Origin: CAZADH01 sp964483805
GTDB lineage: Bacteria > Muiribacteriota > Ozemobacteria > Ozemobacterales > Ozemobacteraceae
Assembly (NCBI GenBank): GCA_964483805.1
Contig: CAZADH010000042.1
Span: 1-28,206, forward strand
DNA: 28,206 nt
Direction of reading: 5' to 3'
Of the stretch, positions 1-7,640 are shown in pieces. A program made the position numbers and the translations under genes. Position 1 is the first letter of the stretch, and every line of letters starts with the position of its first letter. The notes below the pieces were generated by a model. That model was not told where the DNA came from and searched no databases. It worked only from the letters and a program-made list of their open reading frames with translations.

Positions 1-48
1 TCCGCCACCCGCACACTCGACTCTCGTCCTATTCTGTGTTCCGATGCC

Positions 49-3000
49 GTGAAGGCCCGCGTGGGCGCCGACTTTGCCTTCAGTCCGTTTCCGGCGGGCG
101 CCGGCGATCCCCCCGGTTGGGTCCTCGCGTCGGTTGGCGGGCAGCCGTCCTCGGTGCCCGCCGCGTCCTCCCCCGCCGACGGCCGGCGGGGGGCATGCAC
201 CCCGTCGGTGCCAGCACAGACACCGAGCGCAACGGACGATTCCCCCGGCAGTTCTCAGCGTGGGGCCACGGCATCGCCAGCGCCGGTCCTGGCTCCACGC
301 CGTGGCATCGCGAACCGTGACGACGAAGGGCCGCGACAGCGGATGCCGGGATGGGGTTGGTTTGCCTTGCTCGTCCTGTGGTTGCTGCCGTTGCTGGCGG
401 TTCTCGACGCCGATGCGCGGTTCGCGCGCGACGCCATGCGCCGCAATTTGCAGGCGGTCAACGAACGCTTGCACGACGACTGGGCGCGGTGCGAGAGATT
501 CATTGAGCCAACGACGGCGGTCAGCATCGGTTTTCAGCGTTGGTTGGCCCGTTGCGCCCGGTTGGCCGAAGCAACCGCGTCCCCCGGGGCCACCATGCAT
601 GCGTTGCTCGTGCGCGATCTGGCCAGCGTCACCGCGCGCTGGCCAACGTTCGGATGGCTCTACGGTGCGCAATTGCCGCTGAGCCCCGATGGACCCCTGT
701 TCGAGGCGCGTTCAACCATGCCCCTGCTCGCGTCCGGTGGCCTGTGGGCCGGGTTCACGCCGACCGAGATGCTCGATTGGCTCGCGGCCATCAAGATTCG
801 CTTTGTCCCCGAAGTTGCCAAACCGCTCGAAGACTACCTCAAATCGATGCCGCGCCGGCGGTTTCTCGAACGCGATCAGGGCAACATGCATCGTCTCGGC
901 TGGGGCCTGTTTCGCAACATGACCATCGATCGCCGGGCCCACCAAGCGCTGTGGTCGCCCATCTTCGCCCGAACGTTGGCGTCGTCGTTGCAGGCCATGC
1001 AGGGGCGGTTTACCTACAAGCAACACTGGCTCGTGGTTCGTGAGCATCTGCTGGGCATGTTCCTGGCCAAAGTCGAACTGGGGCAGTTTTCGGTGACCGA
1101 CGGGTACCGGTCCCTTGGAGGCCAGTTTGGTGCCGAGGGTTGTCGCATCGCCTTTCTGCCGCCCCGCGACGCGAATCGTCGTGGGTGGGTGCATCCGGAT
1201 TACCGGGCCGATCCAGCGCTGCGCGACAGCCTTGCTGCCACGGCCGATCATGTCGTGATGGTCGGCGGGCAACCGCAGTGGGTTGTGTTGGTCCGTCACG
1301 ATGTGTTTGGGCTCCCGTGTCGCGTGGTGTTGGCCCGGCCCTTCATCGAGCAGGAGGGACGGGGCCTCGTGTTCCGTTCCGTCACATTGGGGTGGATGGC
1401 CCTGACGTTGCTTCTTGGGGTCTGGTTGCTTGCGCGTGTCGTGGGCCCAGTGCGGCCGCCGTTCGTGTCGCTGCGTCGCCAGATTGCCGGGGCGTTCCTC
1501 GCCGTCCTTCTGCCCTCGGCCGTGCTCAGTTTCGTGACCCTCGAGCGCTCCTACGCCGAACAGCACGCGCGCATTGCCGCCAGTGAGCGCCAGCGTCTGC
1601 CGGCCATTCTCGAGGAGGTCGACGATGCCCGCAACGTCTACGTGGCCTGGTATTGGGCGGTGATCGAGCGCATCATCAACCGACCGGCCGTCCTCGAAAA
1701 ACTGGTGGCGATCGAGGCACTGCCGTCGCGGCCCCCGAGCCTGCGCCGACGCGCCGGCGTGGGTTTCATGATTCGGGTGATCGAAGCGTGCAATCGACGG
1801 GGAGCGTCGTTGGGGTTGCCCGTGTTCAGCGGTTCCGAAGGGTTCTTTGTCACGCATCGGGGCCAGGACGACGGGTTGGCGCAGAAAGTGACCTACGAGG
1901 TGTCGCGTCGCTTTTCGAACCGCGCGTTGCAGCAACTGGGCCGCCGGACGGTCGGGCGCGATGAGTCCCGCGAGCGTGGCAGCAACATTCTGGTCGGCAC
2001 CTGGCTCGAAGATGCGCGCAACGTCCTGGTGGGCTTGTTGTCGCCGCAGGTGTTCGCCGAGATCAGTGTTGCTCCCCGGATTCTTACCGAGTTCAGATCG
2101 ATGGGCGATCAGACGCTGAATCTGCGCATTCATCTGTGCCACCCCGAAGGCTACCGCTACGCGTTTCAGACGGCGGTGCGGCTCGACTGGTTGGTGGCGA
2201 TCTGGGCGGAAGCGTGCCCGTGGTTTCGCGCTGACCCCAGCGGTCGCCGGCCGCATCTGGGCCTCACTGAAGACGATTTTCCCGCGGCGGTCCGCGCCGA
2301 ACCCTACTGGATTCAGCGGTGGCATGAGACCGAAGGTGCGTTCAACGAAGAGTCGGTGTACGTTCCCGCCCCCCCGGTGCTGGCCGAGATGAATCTGCTG
2401 GCGCCCAATGGCACGACGCCGCTCTATCGTCGATTCGGGACGGGAGAAGGCGAAAAGTGCGTAATGACAATGTATGGACGACATACGCTGGGCAAGACGT
2501 TCATTGCGACCGTGCCGCTTGGGCGGCTGCTGGCCGAATCGCGACAGGACCGACAGCGGGCGCGCCTGGTGCTGTTGCTGATTCTGCTCGTTTCGCTGGC
2601 GCTGGCCTGGCAGGCCGCCACCACGTTCCTGCAACCGGTTGCCGGGCTGGCTGCGGCCGCCCGGACCATCATGGACGGTGATTTCTCGGTGCGCCTCCCC
2701 CCGTCAGCCGGCCTCGAGTTTGCTACGCTCGCGCGCGCATTCAACACGATGGCGGCGGGTGTCGAGTCGGGCCGTCGTCTGCAACAGTTCGTCTCGGGGT
2801 CGGTGCGCACGGCCGCCCGCGATGCCGATCGCCGACAGCACGCGCTGGCCGGTGAACTCCGCGGCGCCGTCATCCTGTTTGCCGGGTTGGCCGGCTTTGC
2901 GAAACTCGTTACCCGCCTGCCGGCGCCTGCGTTGATCGCCCGGGTTAATCGGCATCTCGAACTCATGGCGCCAATCGTGAAGAACCACGGTGGCGACATC

Positions 3001-3510
3001 GACAAGTTCATCGGCGACAAGATCCTTGCCGTGTTTTCGATCGATCCGGCAGTTGGAACCGGGCCGGCGATTGCGGCCGCGGTGGCCGCCGCGGACGCCA
3101 TGCAACGAGAGGTTGCGGCCGGCGGTGATCCCGAACATCCGCTTGGCGTGGGCATTGTCGCCGGTGACGTCCTGGCCGGGATCATGGGCACGGCGGAGGT
3201 GCGTCTCGAGTTCACGGTCATCGGCGATACCGTCAACCTGGCGTCCCGCCTGGCTGATTTGGCTGCGACGCTCGATCCGGATGGGCGTCGCGTCGACGGC
3301 GAGGTTCCTCGTTGCGGTGGTGTGGTCCTCGAGGAGCATGCCTGGTCGACGTTGGCGCAGTGGCAGACGTCCTCGGTGCCGGCAGGCGAGATGCGCCACC
3401 CGTTGCCCGCGTTGGCCCGTTGGCGCCGCCTGCAGATGCCACCGATCAAAGGAAAATCGCGGGCGGTTGGGGCCCGGTGGTTGCCGCCGGAACTTGTCGG
3501 GGACCGCTGA
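49..3510 (+). CDS. HAMP-domain adenylate/guanylate cyclase-like membrane protein, degenerate catalytic site
   Basis: Large membrane sensor ending in a class III nucleotidyl cyclase domain. After a low-complexity Pro/Ala/Ser-rich N-terminus there is a first membrane helix near residues 100-120, a large extracytoplasmic region, two close helices around residues 440-500, a second extracytoplasmic region, a helix near 838-860, a HAMP segment (about 860-920) and the cyclase domain (about 930-1150). In the cyclase domain the substrate Lys (about 986), second metal Asp (about 990), and transition-state Asn (about 1063) and Arg (about 1067) are present. The first metal Asp, normally in a FAD or FSD motif, is Gly (FAG, about 946). 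Catalysis by the usual two-metal mechanism is therefore doubtful, and the domain may bind nucleotide or act as a pseudo-enzyme. Start: GTG at 49 gives the listed extent, but the frame is open to the left edge and an ATG at 343 lies just before the first helix. The true start is unresolved. Confidence 0.85.
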   Translation: MKARVGADFAFSPFPAGAGDPPGWVLASVGGQPSSVPAASSPADGRRGACTPSVPAQTPSATDDSPGSSQRGATASPAPVLAPRRGIANRDDEGPRQRMPGWGWFALLVLWLLPLLAVLDADARFARDAMRRNLQAVNERLHDDWARCERFIEPTTAVSIGFQRWLARCARLAEATASPGATMHALLVRDLASVTARWPTFGWLYGAQLPLSPDGPLFEARSTMPLLASGGLWAGFTPTEMLDWLAAIKIRFVPEVAKPLEDYLKSMPRRRFLERDQGNMHRLGWGLFRNMTIDRRAHQALWSPIFARTLASSLQAMQGRFTYKQHWLVVREHLLGMFLAKVELGQFSVTDGYRSLGGQFGAEGCRIAFLPPRDANRRGWVHPDYRADPALRDSLAATADHVVMVGGQPQWVVLVRHDVFGLPCRVVLARPFIEQEGRGLVFRSVTLGWMALTLLLGVWLLARVVGPVRPPFVSLRRQIAGAFLAVLLPSAVLSFVTLERSYAEQHARIAASERQRLPAILEEVDDARNVYVAWYWAVIERIINRPAVLEKLVAIEALPSRPPSLRRRAGVGFMIRVIEACNRRGASLGLPVFSGSEGFFVTHRGQDDGLAQKVTYEVSRRFSNRALQQLGRRTVGRDESRERGSNILVGTWLEDARNVLVGLLSPQVFAEISVAPRILTEFRSMGDQTLNLRIHLCHPEGYRYAFQTAVRLDWLVAIWAEACPWFRADPSGRRPHLGLTEDDFPAAVRAEPYWIQRWHETEGAFNEESVYVPAPPVLAEMNLLAPNGTTPLYRRFGTGEGEKCVMTMYGRHTLGKTFIATVPLGRLLAESRQDRQRARLVLLLILLVSLALAWQAATTFLQPVAGLAAAARTIMDGDFSVRLPPSAGLEFATLARAFNTMAAGVESGRRLQQFVSGSVRTAARDADRRQHALAGELRGAVILFAGLAGFAKLVTRLPAPALIARVNRHLELMAPIVKNHGGDIDKFIGDKILAVFSIDPAVGTGPAIAAAVAAADAMQREVAAGGDPEHPLGVGIVAGDVLAGIMGTAEVRLEFTVIGDTVNLASRLADLAATLDPDGRRVDGEVPRCGGVVLEEHAWSTLAQWQTSSVPAGEMRHPLPALARWRRLQMPPIKGKSRAVGARWLPPELVGDR

Positions 3511-3565
3511 TTTCGGGTATGCGTATAGACAGGTACCGTTGACTCTTTCGCATCGGGGGTGCTTC

Positions 3566-4384
3566 ATGCAAGCGCGTCGCGCAGTGGCCGTCTGTTTTGT
3601 CGTCTTTGCTCTTCTCGCCGTGGTTGGCGTCGCCCGTGCCGAGTTGACCTACGAAGGCTCATCGTCGATCGGCAAGGCATTGTTGCCCGAACTGGCCAGG
3701 GCATTCGAGGCCAAGACCGGCATCAAGTTCGGCAAAATCGGCTCGACCGATTCAGATGCCGGATTCAACGCCGTCATCGCGAGTCAGGCCGTTATTGGCG
3801 GTCTGTCGCGACTTCAGAGTGCCAAGGAGCTCGAGGCCGGTCTGGCCAATCGCGTCATCGGTTACGACGCTGTTGTGGTTTACGTGCAGCCCGACAGCTC
3901 GATCAAGGATCTCACCACCGACCAACTCAAGGGCATCTTCACGGGCAAGATCACGAACTGGCAGGAAGTGGGCGGTCCCGACCTGTCGATTGCCACGGTG
4001 CTCAAGAAAGACGTCGATGTTGGTGGCACCGCGCGGCAGTTTCGCGAACTCGCGCTCGTTGGCGAGCCCTTTGCCTCCGGCACTGTGACCGTGCCCGGCT
4101 ACAAAGAGGCCGTCGCCTACGTCGCGGCGAACCCAGCCGCGATCACTTTCGCGTCACTGGTTGCCGACGAGAAAGTGGCCCGCTACATTTCGGTCGATGG
4201 CGTGGCCCCGTCGCGCGAAAACCTTGCCGGCGGCGCCTACCCGCTCGGTCGCCCGTATCTGCTGATTTATCGCGACGATCCGAACAATGCCGATTTGGCC
4301 AAGTTCCTCGATTTCGTGTTCAGCGAAGAAGGTCAGGCCATCGTCAAAAAACACGCCATTCCGGTCATGGCCCTGTCGAACTGA
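3566..4384 (+). CDS. PstS-like phosphate-type ABC substrate-binding protein
   Basis: Periplasmic type 2 solute-binding protein of the PstS family (272 residues). It starts with a Sec signal peptide: a basic N-terminus, a hydrophobic core around residues 7-23, and a likely cleavage after ARA at residue 25. The mature start (LTYEGSSSIG) is the phosphate-loop-like segment typical of PstS-like proteins. The central motif IFTGKITNWQEVGG and the segment VDVGGTARQF also match the family. The ATG is preceded by a purine-rich GGGGGTG. No pstCAB or phoU is visible, so transport is not proven. Stand-alone PstS-like proteins also serve as sensors or scavengers. The gene lies 55 bases after the cyclase on the same strand and may be cotranscribed, perhaps supplying a ligand signal (inference). 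Its stop is 9 bases from the stop of the convergent gene, leaving no room for a separate terminator. Confidence 0.88.
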   Translation: MQARRAVAVCFVVFALLAVVGVARAELTYEGSSSIGKALLPELARAFEAKTGIKFGKIGSTDSDAGFNAVIASQAVIGGLSRLQSAKELEAGLANRVIGYDAVVVYVQPDSSIKDLTTDQLKGIFTGKITNWQEVGGPDLSIATVLKKDVDVGGTARQFRELALVGEPFASGTVTVPGYKEAVAYVAANPAAITFASLVADEKVARYISVDGVAPSRENLAGGAYPLGRPYLLIYRDDPNNADLAKFLDFVFSEEGQAIVKKHAIPVMALSN

Positions 4385-4393
4385 ACGAGGCTG

Positions 4394-5035
4394 TTAGCTG
4401 TGGGCCGGTGCGCGGCCCGATGTAGTGGCGAGATACGCGTCGACGGCGTGCAGCAGCTCCTGCACCTGTTGCGCGCTCATCCAGGGGTTCGACAGGTGCT
4501 CGAAGACGGCGGCCTCGTCGAGGCCCAACCGTCGGCACTCGGCGACCGCGACCGCGTAGCCTTCGATCTCGGTCGGCCGGCGGTGGTATTCGAACGAGCG
4601 ATCCCAGACATCGCGCCCTTCATGGATCTGCCGGATATGCGTGAGCTCGTGCATGAGATCGAGATACACATCGAGGTCGCTGGCCGTGCGGTAATGCGCG
4701 AATGTAAATACAATGCATGGCACCGATTCGTCGACCCAGCAGTAGCCGTCATCGCCGGTCAACCGCACCCGTGCCCCCCGCACCACCGTGCCGCCGTCGA
4801 TGCGGGGGCTGCCGACGAGGTGCAGTGCCGGGCTGGTCAGTGCTCCCGGCAGCAAGGCGAGAAACGGGTGCTCGCCAAGGGGTAGCGTGCGCACCGGTCG
4901 CGGATAGCCAGCTTCAACAGGGTGTCCGTCGCGGAACAACTCGGTCAACTCCTCGCAAGATGATCGGCGGTTCGCCGCGCGGCCAATGGCCACGCACACC
5001 AGGGGCGCTGACTGCGGGGCAGCAACCGCCGCCAT
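4394..5035 (-). CDS. putative HExxH zinc metallopeptidase, family not recognised
   Basis: A 213-residue protein with a HELTH motif at residues 129-133 inside an amphipathic helix (LDLMHELTHIRQ). It is followed 23-25 residues later by Glu156 and Glu158 in TEIEGYAVAVAE, an arrangement compatible with a gluzincin-type zinc site (two His plus a distal Glu). I do not recognise the family. No signal peptide or membrane segment is evident, so it is probably cytoplasmic. The ATG at 5035 has GAGG 11 bases upstream. A promoter-like TTGCGG-N18-TATTCA also ends just before the ATG, so a very short or absent leader is possible. It sits 57 bases downstream of the vWA gene on the same strand. Peptidase activity is inferred from the motif only; substrate unknown. 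Confidence 0.7.
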   Translation of the reverse strand: MAAVAAPQSAPLVCVAIGRAANRRSSCEELTELFRDGHPVEAGYPRPVRTLPLGEHPFLALLPGALTSPALHLVGSPRIDGGTVVRGARVRLTGDDGYCWVDESVPCIVFTFAHYRTASDLDVYLDLMHELTHIRQIHEGRDVWDRSFEYHRRPTEIEGYAVAVAECRRLGLDEAAVFEHLSNPWMSAQQVQELLHAVDAYLATTSGRAPAHS

Positions 5036-5040
5036 TCCAT

Positions 5041-5070
5041 TGAATACCTCAGTATTGCTGTCGGCCGCAA
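5041..5070 (-). promoter_or_regulatory. candidate promoter of the HExxH gene, overlapping a short dyad
   Basis: On the minus strand, a -35 TTGCGG (5070-5065) and a -10 TATTCA (5046-5041) are separated by 18 bases. The -10 ends 5 bases before the ATG at 5035. The dyad AATAC-CTCA-GTATT (5043-5056) covers the -10 and the only SD-like GAGG (minus strand, 5050-5047). Either promoter, operator or RBS hairpin would fit; this is weakly supported. Confidence 0.3.
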
Positions 5071-5092
5071 GTTTGCACGCTGCCGGCTGGGC

Positions 5093-7009
5093 TCAATTCC
5101 AGGGATTGATGCCTTTCGTCGCCGGGTTCGCCTGGGCTGTGTCGCGCGCCGACAGCATTCTCAGGATCTCGATTTCGCTTCTGAGCGTTTTGTCCTGCAG
5201 CTCCCTGCTCTCATGCGCGAAGTGCGAGGAGAAGGCAGCGAATGCCGCGCGGTCGGTGGCCGAAACATGCAGCGGTACCGAGACCTGTTCCCACGCACTG
5301 TAGCTGTCGCCGGGCCGGGCCACCGGTTCCCCATGCACCTTCGCATAGGCCGCGCGCTCGTTGCTGATCCAGGTTTTCATCAGTTCGACGTAGCGCGACA
5401 ACAGGATACCCTTGCGGATGCCGGTGTTGTCGTAGTAATCCGGGGTCCGGTCGAGGAACCGCACCGCCGACTCGTTCATCTCCTGCTTGCCGTTGCGGTC
5501 TTGATAGCTGACTTGCAGCGACAGGTGGGCGTTGGACTCGCGTTGTTTGAGCCGCAACAGGACCAGGCCGCCCTTGCTCTCGCCGTTCTTCGTCGGTGCG
5601 GGAAACAACGTCGTAACCTTCATGATCTGGCCGGTCGCCTTGTCGGCATCGGGCGACCCAAACACCTTTTCGATCTCATATCCCTGAGCCTTCATCGTGA
5701 GGGTGAGGTCGAACACCATCGGCGTGACCAGATATTCGAATTCCTCACCAAGCCGGCGTTTGAACTCGGCGCTCGAATGCACGGCGCAGTAGTTCGCGCC
5801 ACGCACCTTGGCGATGTCCTGAATCAGGTCGGTGTTGAAATCGAGACCAATACCGATGAAGGTCGTGTGGATCGATGCGGACGCGTAACCCCGGGCCAAT
5901 TCGACGACCGAGTAGCTGTTGCTGTCCCAATTGTTCGGCATGGCGTCGGTCAAGAAGATGATGCGGTTCTCATACTCCGTTTTGTCGGCCTTCAGATAGG
6001 GGGTGAACTGCTCGCGCGCTTTCTCGAGTCCGTCCTCCATGTTGGTCGATGACCCGGGGCGCAGGTCCATCACGTGCGACTTTATCGCCGCAAGATCGGT
6101 GGTCGCCACGTCGCGCATCGGCTTGGCCAGATATGCCTGGCTGTCGTAGACCACCATGCCGAACCGGTCGCCGTCGCGCAATTGGTCGATGACCGCGCAG
6201 ACCGCCTTGCCGGCGACCTCCAGTTTCGACTTGTCGGCATCGGGGTCCGACTCTGAGCCGTTGCCGGAGCCTTTGCCGGCCCGGTTCTGCTGGTCGTAGT
6301 AGTAGTCGCGAAAGCCGCCGGACATCGAACCCGAGATGTCGAGCACGATCACGGCGTTCAGTTTCTTGCGCTTGAAATCGCCCATCTTGATGTTTGAGTT
6401 GAGGCCCACCGCCAGGAAGTACTCGGGGTCATTGGTCTTCCAGTCTCGACTCACCGCGCAACTGTAGGTCGGCTCGAACAGATGCGTGGCCGGGGCACGT
6501 GCCCCCGTGTCGAAGTAATACTGATAGAACAACCCTTCGCAATTGATCGAGGTTTCCTGGGGCAGATAGTTATTGCGGACATTGTCGCGGAAGGCGTTGA
6601 CGTCTTTGGCTCCGCCGACACTGAAGCCGCAATACTCGCGGCTTTGCTCGGTGATGTTGTTGACCATCGGCCCCGAGATCGATGCCGCAAACGCCACGAA
6701 CAGCACCGCGGCCATGATCCCGGGGGCCGATCGGAAAAAATCGAAGGTTCCCATCGCGACGCCGTGGACAATTCGGGCGACAAGGTGGGCAAACGGAATC
6801 GCCAGGTGATAGGCGGCCCACGCACACACGATGCCCGCCCAGATCCGGATGTGCAGGGGCGTGAGCGCCTCGAGGCAGGTGGGATACTGCCAGTCGTCGA
6901 CCTTCATGCCGAAGAGGAAATAGATGTGGTAGAGAGAGGTTGCCAGGGTTGACGCGACGACGAAACACCAGAACGGGTTGGCGCGAATGTAGTCGATCGG
7001 ACGGTTCAT
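5093..7009 (-). CDS. membrane-anchored von Willebrand factor A domain protein
   Basis: A 638-residue protein with about three N-terminal membrane helices (roughly residues 12-33, 55-80 and 96-115), a cysteine-containing extracytoplasmic segment (about 120-210), and a vWA domain from about residue 218. The MIDAS metal site is complete: DISGS with Asp224, Ser226 and Ser228, then Thr322 in GSST and Asp355 in LTDAMPN. An acidic/glycine loop at about 243-262 interrupts the domain. The C-terminal part is a beta-rich region without a recognised name. vWA proteins with an intact MIDAS bind partner proteins through a divalent metal, often on the cell surface or with MoxR-type ATPases, but no MoxR gene is nearby. 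The start at 7009 is chosen because GGAGG lies at the right distance; an upstream in-frame start at 7084 has no such support. A strong promoter lies at 7291-7319, giving a leader of about 275 bases. Confidence 0.85.
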   Translation of the reverse strand: MNRPIDYIRANPFWCFVVASTLATSLYHIYFLFGMKVDDWQYPTCLEALTPLHIRIWAGIVCAWAAYHLAIPFAHLVARIVHGVAMGTFDFFRSAPGIMAAVLFVAFAASISGPMVNNITEQSREYCGFSVGGAKDVNAFRDNVRNNYLPQETSINCEGLFYQYYFDTGARAPATHLFEPTYSCAVSRDWKTNDPEYFLAVGLNSNIKMGDFKRKKLNAVIVLDISGSMSGGFRDYYYDQQNRAGKGSGNGSESDPDADKSKLEVAGKAVCAVIDQLRDGDRFGMVVYDSQAYLAKPMRDVATTDLAAIKSHVMDLRPGSSTNMEDGLEKAREQFTPYLKADKTEYENRIIFLTDAMPNNWDSNSYSVVELARGYASASIHTTFIGIGLDFNTDLIQDIAKVRGANYCAVHSSAEFKRRLGEEFEYLVTPMVFDLTLTMKAQGYEIEKVFGSPDADKATGQIMKVTTLFPAPTKNGESKGGLVLLRLKQRESNAHLSLQVSYQDRNGKQEMNESAVRFLDRTPDYYDNTGIRKGILLSRYVELMKTWISNERAAYAKVHGEPVARPGDSYSAWEQVSVPLHVSATDRAAFAAFSSHFAHESRELQDKTLRSEIEILRMLSARDTAQANPATKGINPWN

Positions 7010-7117
7010 GGCTGTCCTCCGTTGTTCTCGGTGCACCAGGTGCCCCGGCTTGGGTGGATCAAAACGAGCGGGCGGGATCGACAACCGCAGACGAATCAGA
7101 GGTCGTCGGAGTCCCTA

Positions 7118-7161
7118 CCGGTCGATCCGACCGGCATCATGCTGACGTATGGAGGTCAGCA
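7118..7161 (-). promoter_or_regulatory. two tandem hairpins in the leader of the vWA gene
   Basis: Two perfect stems lie back to back between the promoter at 7291-7319 and the vWA start. CCGGTCG-ATC-CGACCGG spans 7118-7134 (7-bp stem, 3-base loop). TGCTGAC-N8-GTCAGCA spans 7140-7161 (7-bp stem). The second stem contains the stop codon of the 42-codon ORF at 7156-7284. Neither is followed by a T-run, so they look like leader structure rather than terminators. No riboswitch class is recognised. Confidence 0.45.
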
Positions 7162-7284
7162 GGTTGGGGGGGCCGCACCCTTGTTCGACGCGACGAGCGC
7201 CTCCGCCCCGCAGAAAAACGGGACGGAGAGCGCATTCGCATGGGTTCCCGTGGGGCACGCAATCGTCATCGTCGTGTCGTTCAT
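7156..7284 (-). CDS. possible leaderless 42-codon ORF in the vWA leader
   Basis: The first ATG downstream of the strong minus-strand promoter begins 6 bases after its -10, so the predicted transcript would start at or within a base or two of this codon. It encodes 42 residues (MNDTTMTIACPTGTHANALS at the start, three Cys in all) and ends at a TGA inside the leader hairpin at 7140-7161. The peptide has no recognised family. It could be a leader peptide, a small protein, or chance in the untranslated leader of the vWA gene. Supported by position only. Confidence 0.22.
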   Translation of the reverse strand: MNDTTMTIACPTGTHANALSVPFFCGAEALVASNKGAAPPTC

Positions 7285-7529
7285 ACTTGGAATATAGTGA
7301 CGCATTTCTTGCTCGTCAATGGTGACTTTCTGCACATTTGCGCGGTTACTCCCAGCCATTTGGTAACACGTGGTGCCGGCAGTTGGCTGACCTGCCACGG
7401 TGAGAGATGTCCCAGCAGCCTCTCGTCGCGGGCCAGCGTCAGATCGCCGATCGCCGTCATCTCGCTCCCGAAATGCGCGGCGAACCGTGCGACACTTCGT
7501 TGAAGATCGCGTTGGCCTGTGAAGAGCAC
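7281..7529 (-). CDS. doubtful hypothetical ORF downstream of the sulfatase gene
   Basis: In the 631-base stretch between the vWA and sulfatase genes this frame stays open. It is the same frame as the sulfatase gene and contains no other stop from the sulfatase TGA (7641-7643) down to 7281. From a GTG at 7529 it would encode 82 residues, including RSVARFAAHFG and a basic C-terminus with CRKSPLTSKKC. There is no SD sequence before the GTG and no family is recognised. The promoter for the vWA leader overlaps its 3' end. It could be a decayed C-terminal extension, a small downstream gene, or a chance open frame in GC-rich DNA. Confidence 0.15.
   Translation of the reverse strand: MLFTGQRDLQRSVARFAAHFGSEMTAIGDLTLARDERLLGHLSPWQVSQLPAPRVTKWLGVTAQMCRKSPLTSKKCVTIFQV
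7291..7319 (-). promoter_or_regulatory. strong sigma70-type promoter for the vWA gene
   Basis: On the minus strand, a -35 TTGACG (7319-7314), a spacer of exactly 17 bases and a -10 TATATT (7296-7291). Predicted transcription start is about 7284, which is also the A of an ATG. This is among the best consensus matches in the window, and it points at the vWA gene 275 bases downstream. Confidence 0.6.
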
Positions 7530-7640
7530 GGAGTTCTGTTCCCAGGTCGGCGCTGCGTGCTGCGGTGATCGCCCGAATCTCGCGGCGAAGCCGGGGTCGG
7601 TTGATGATGGAATTGGCCGTAGCCGGGGAAACCGCTCCGG

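Noticed and set aside
712..2634. A 640-codon open frame on the minus strand opposite the cyclase gene
   Set aside because: Its protein is low in hydrophobic structure and rich in His/Gln/Arg, as expected of an antisense frame in GC-rich coding DNA; the plus-strand protein has clear helices, HAMP and cyclase motifs.
4400..4885. A plus-strand open frame opposite the HExxH gene
   Set aside because: It is the antisense shadow of a protein with a coherent zinc motif; it has no motif or ribosome site of its own.
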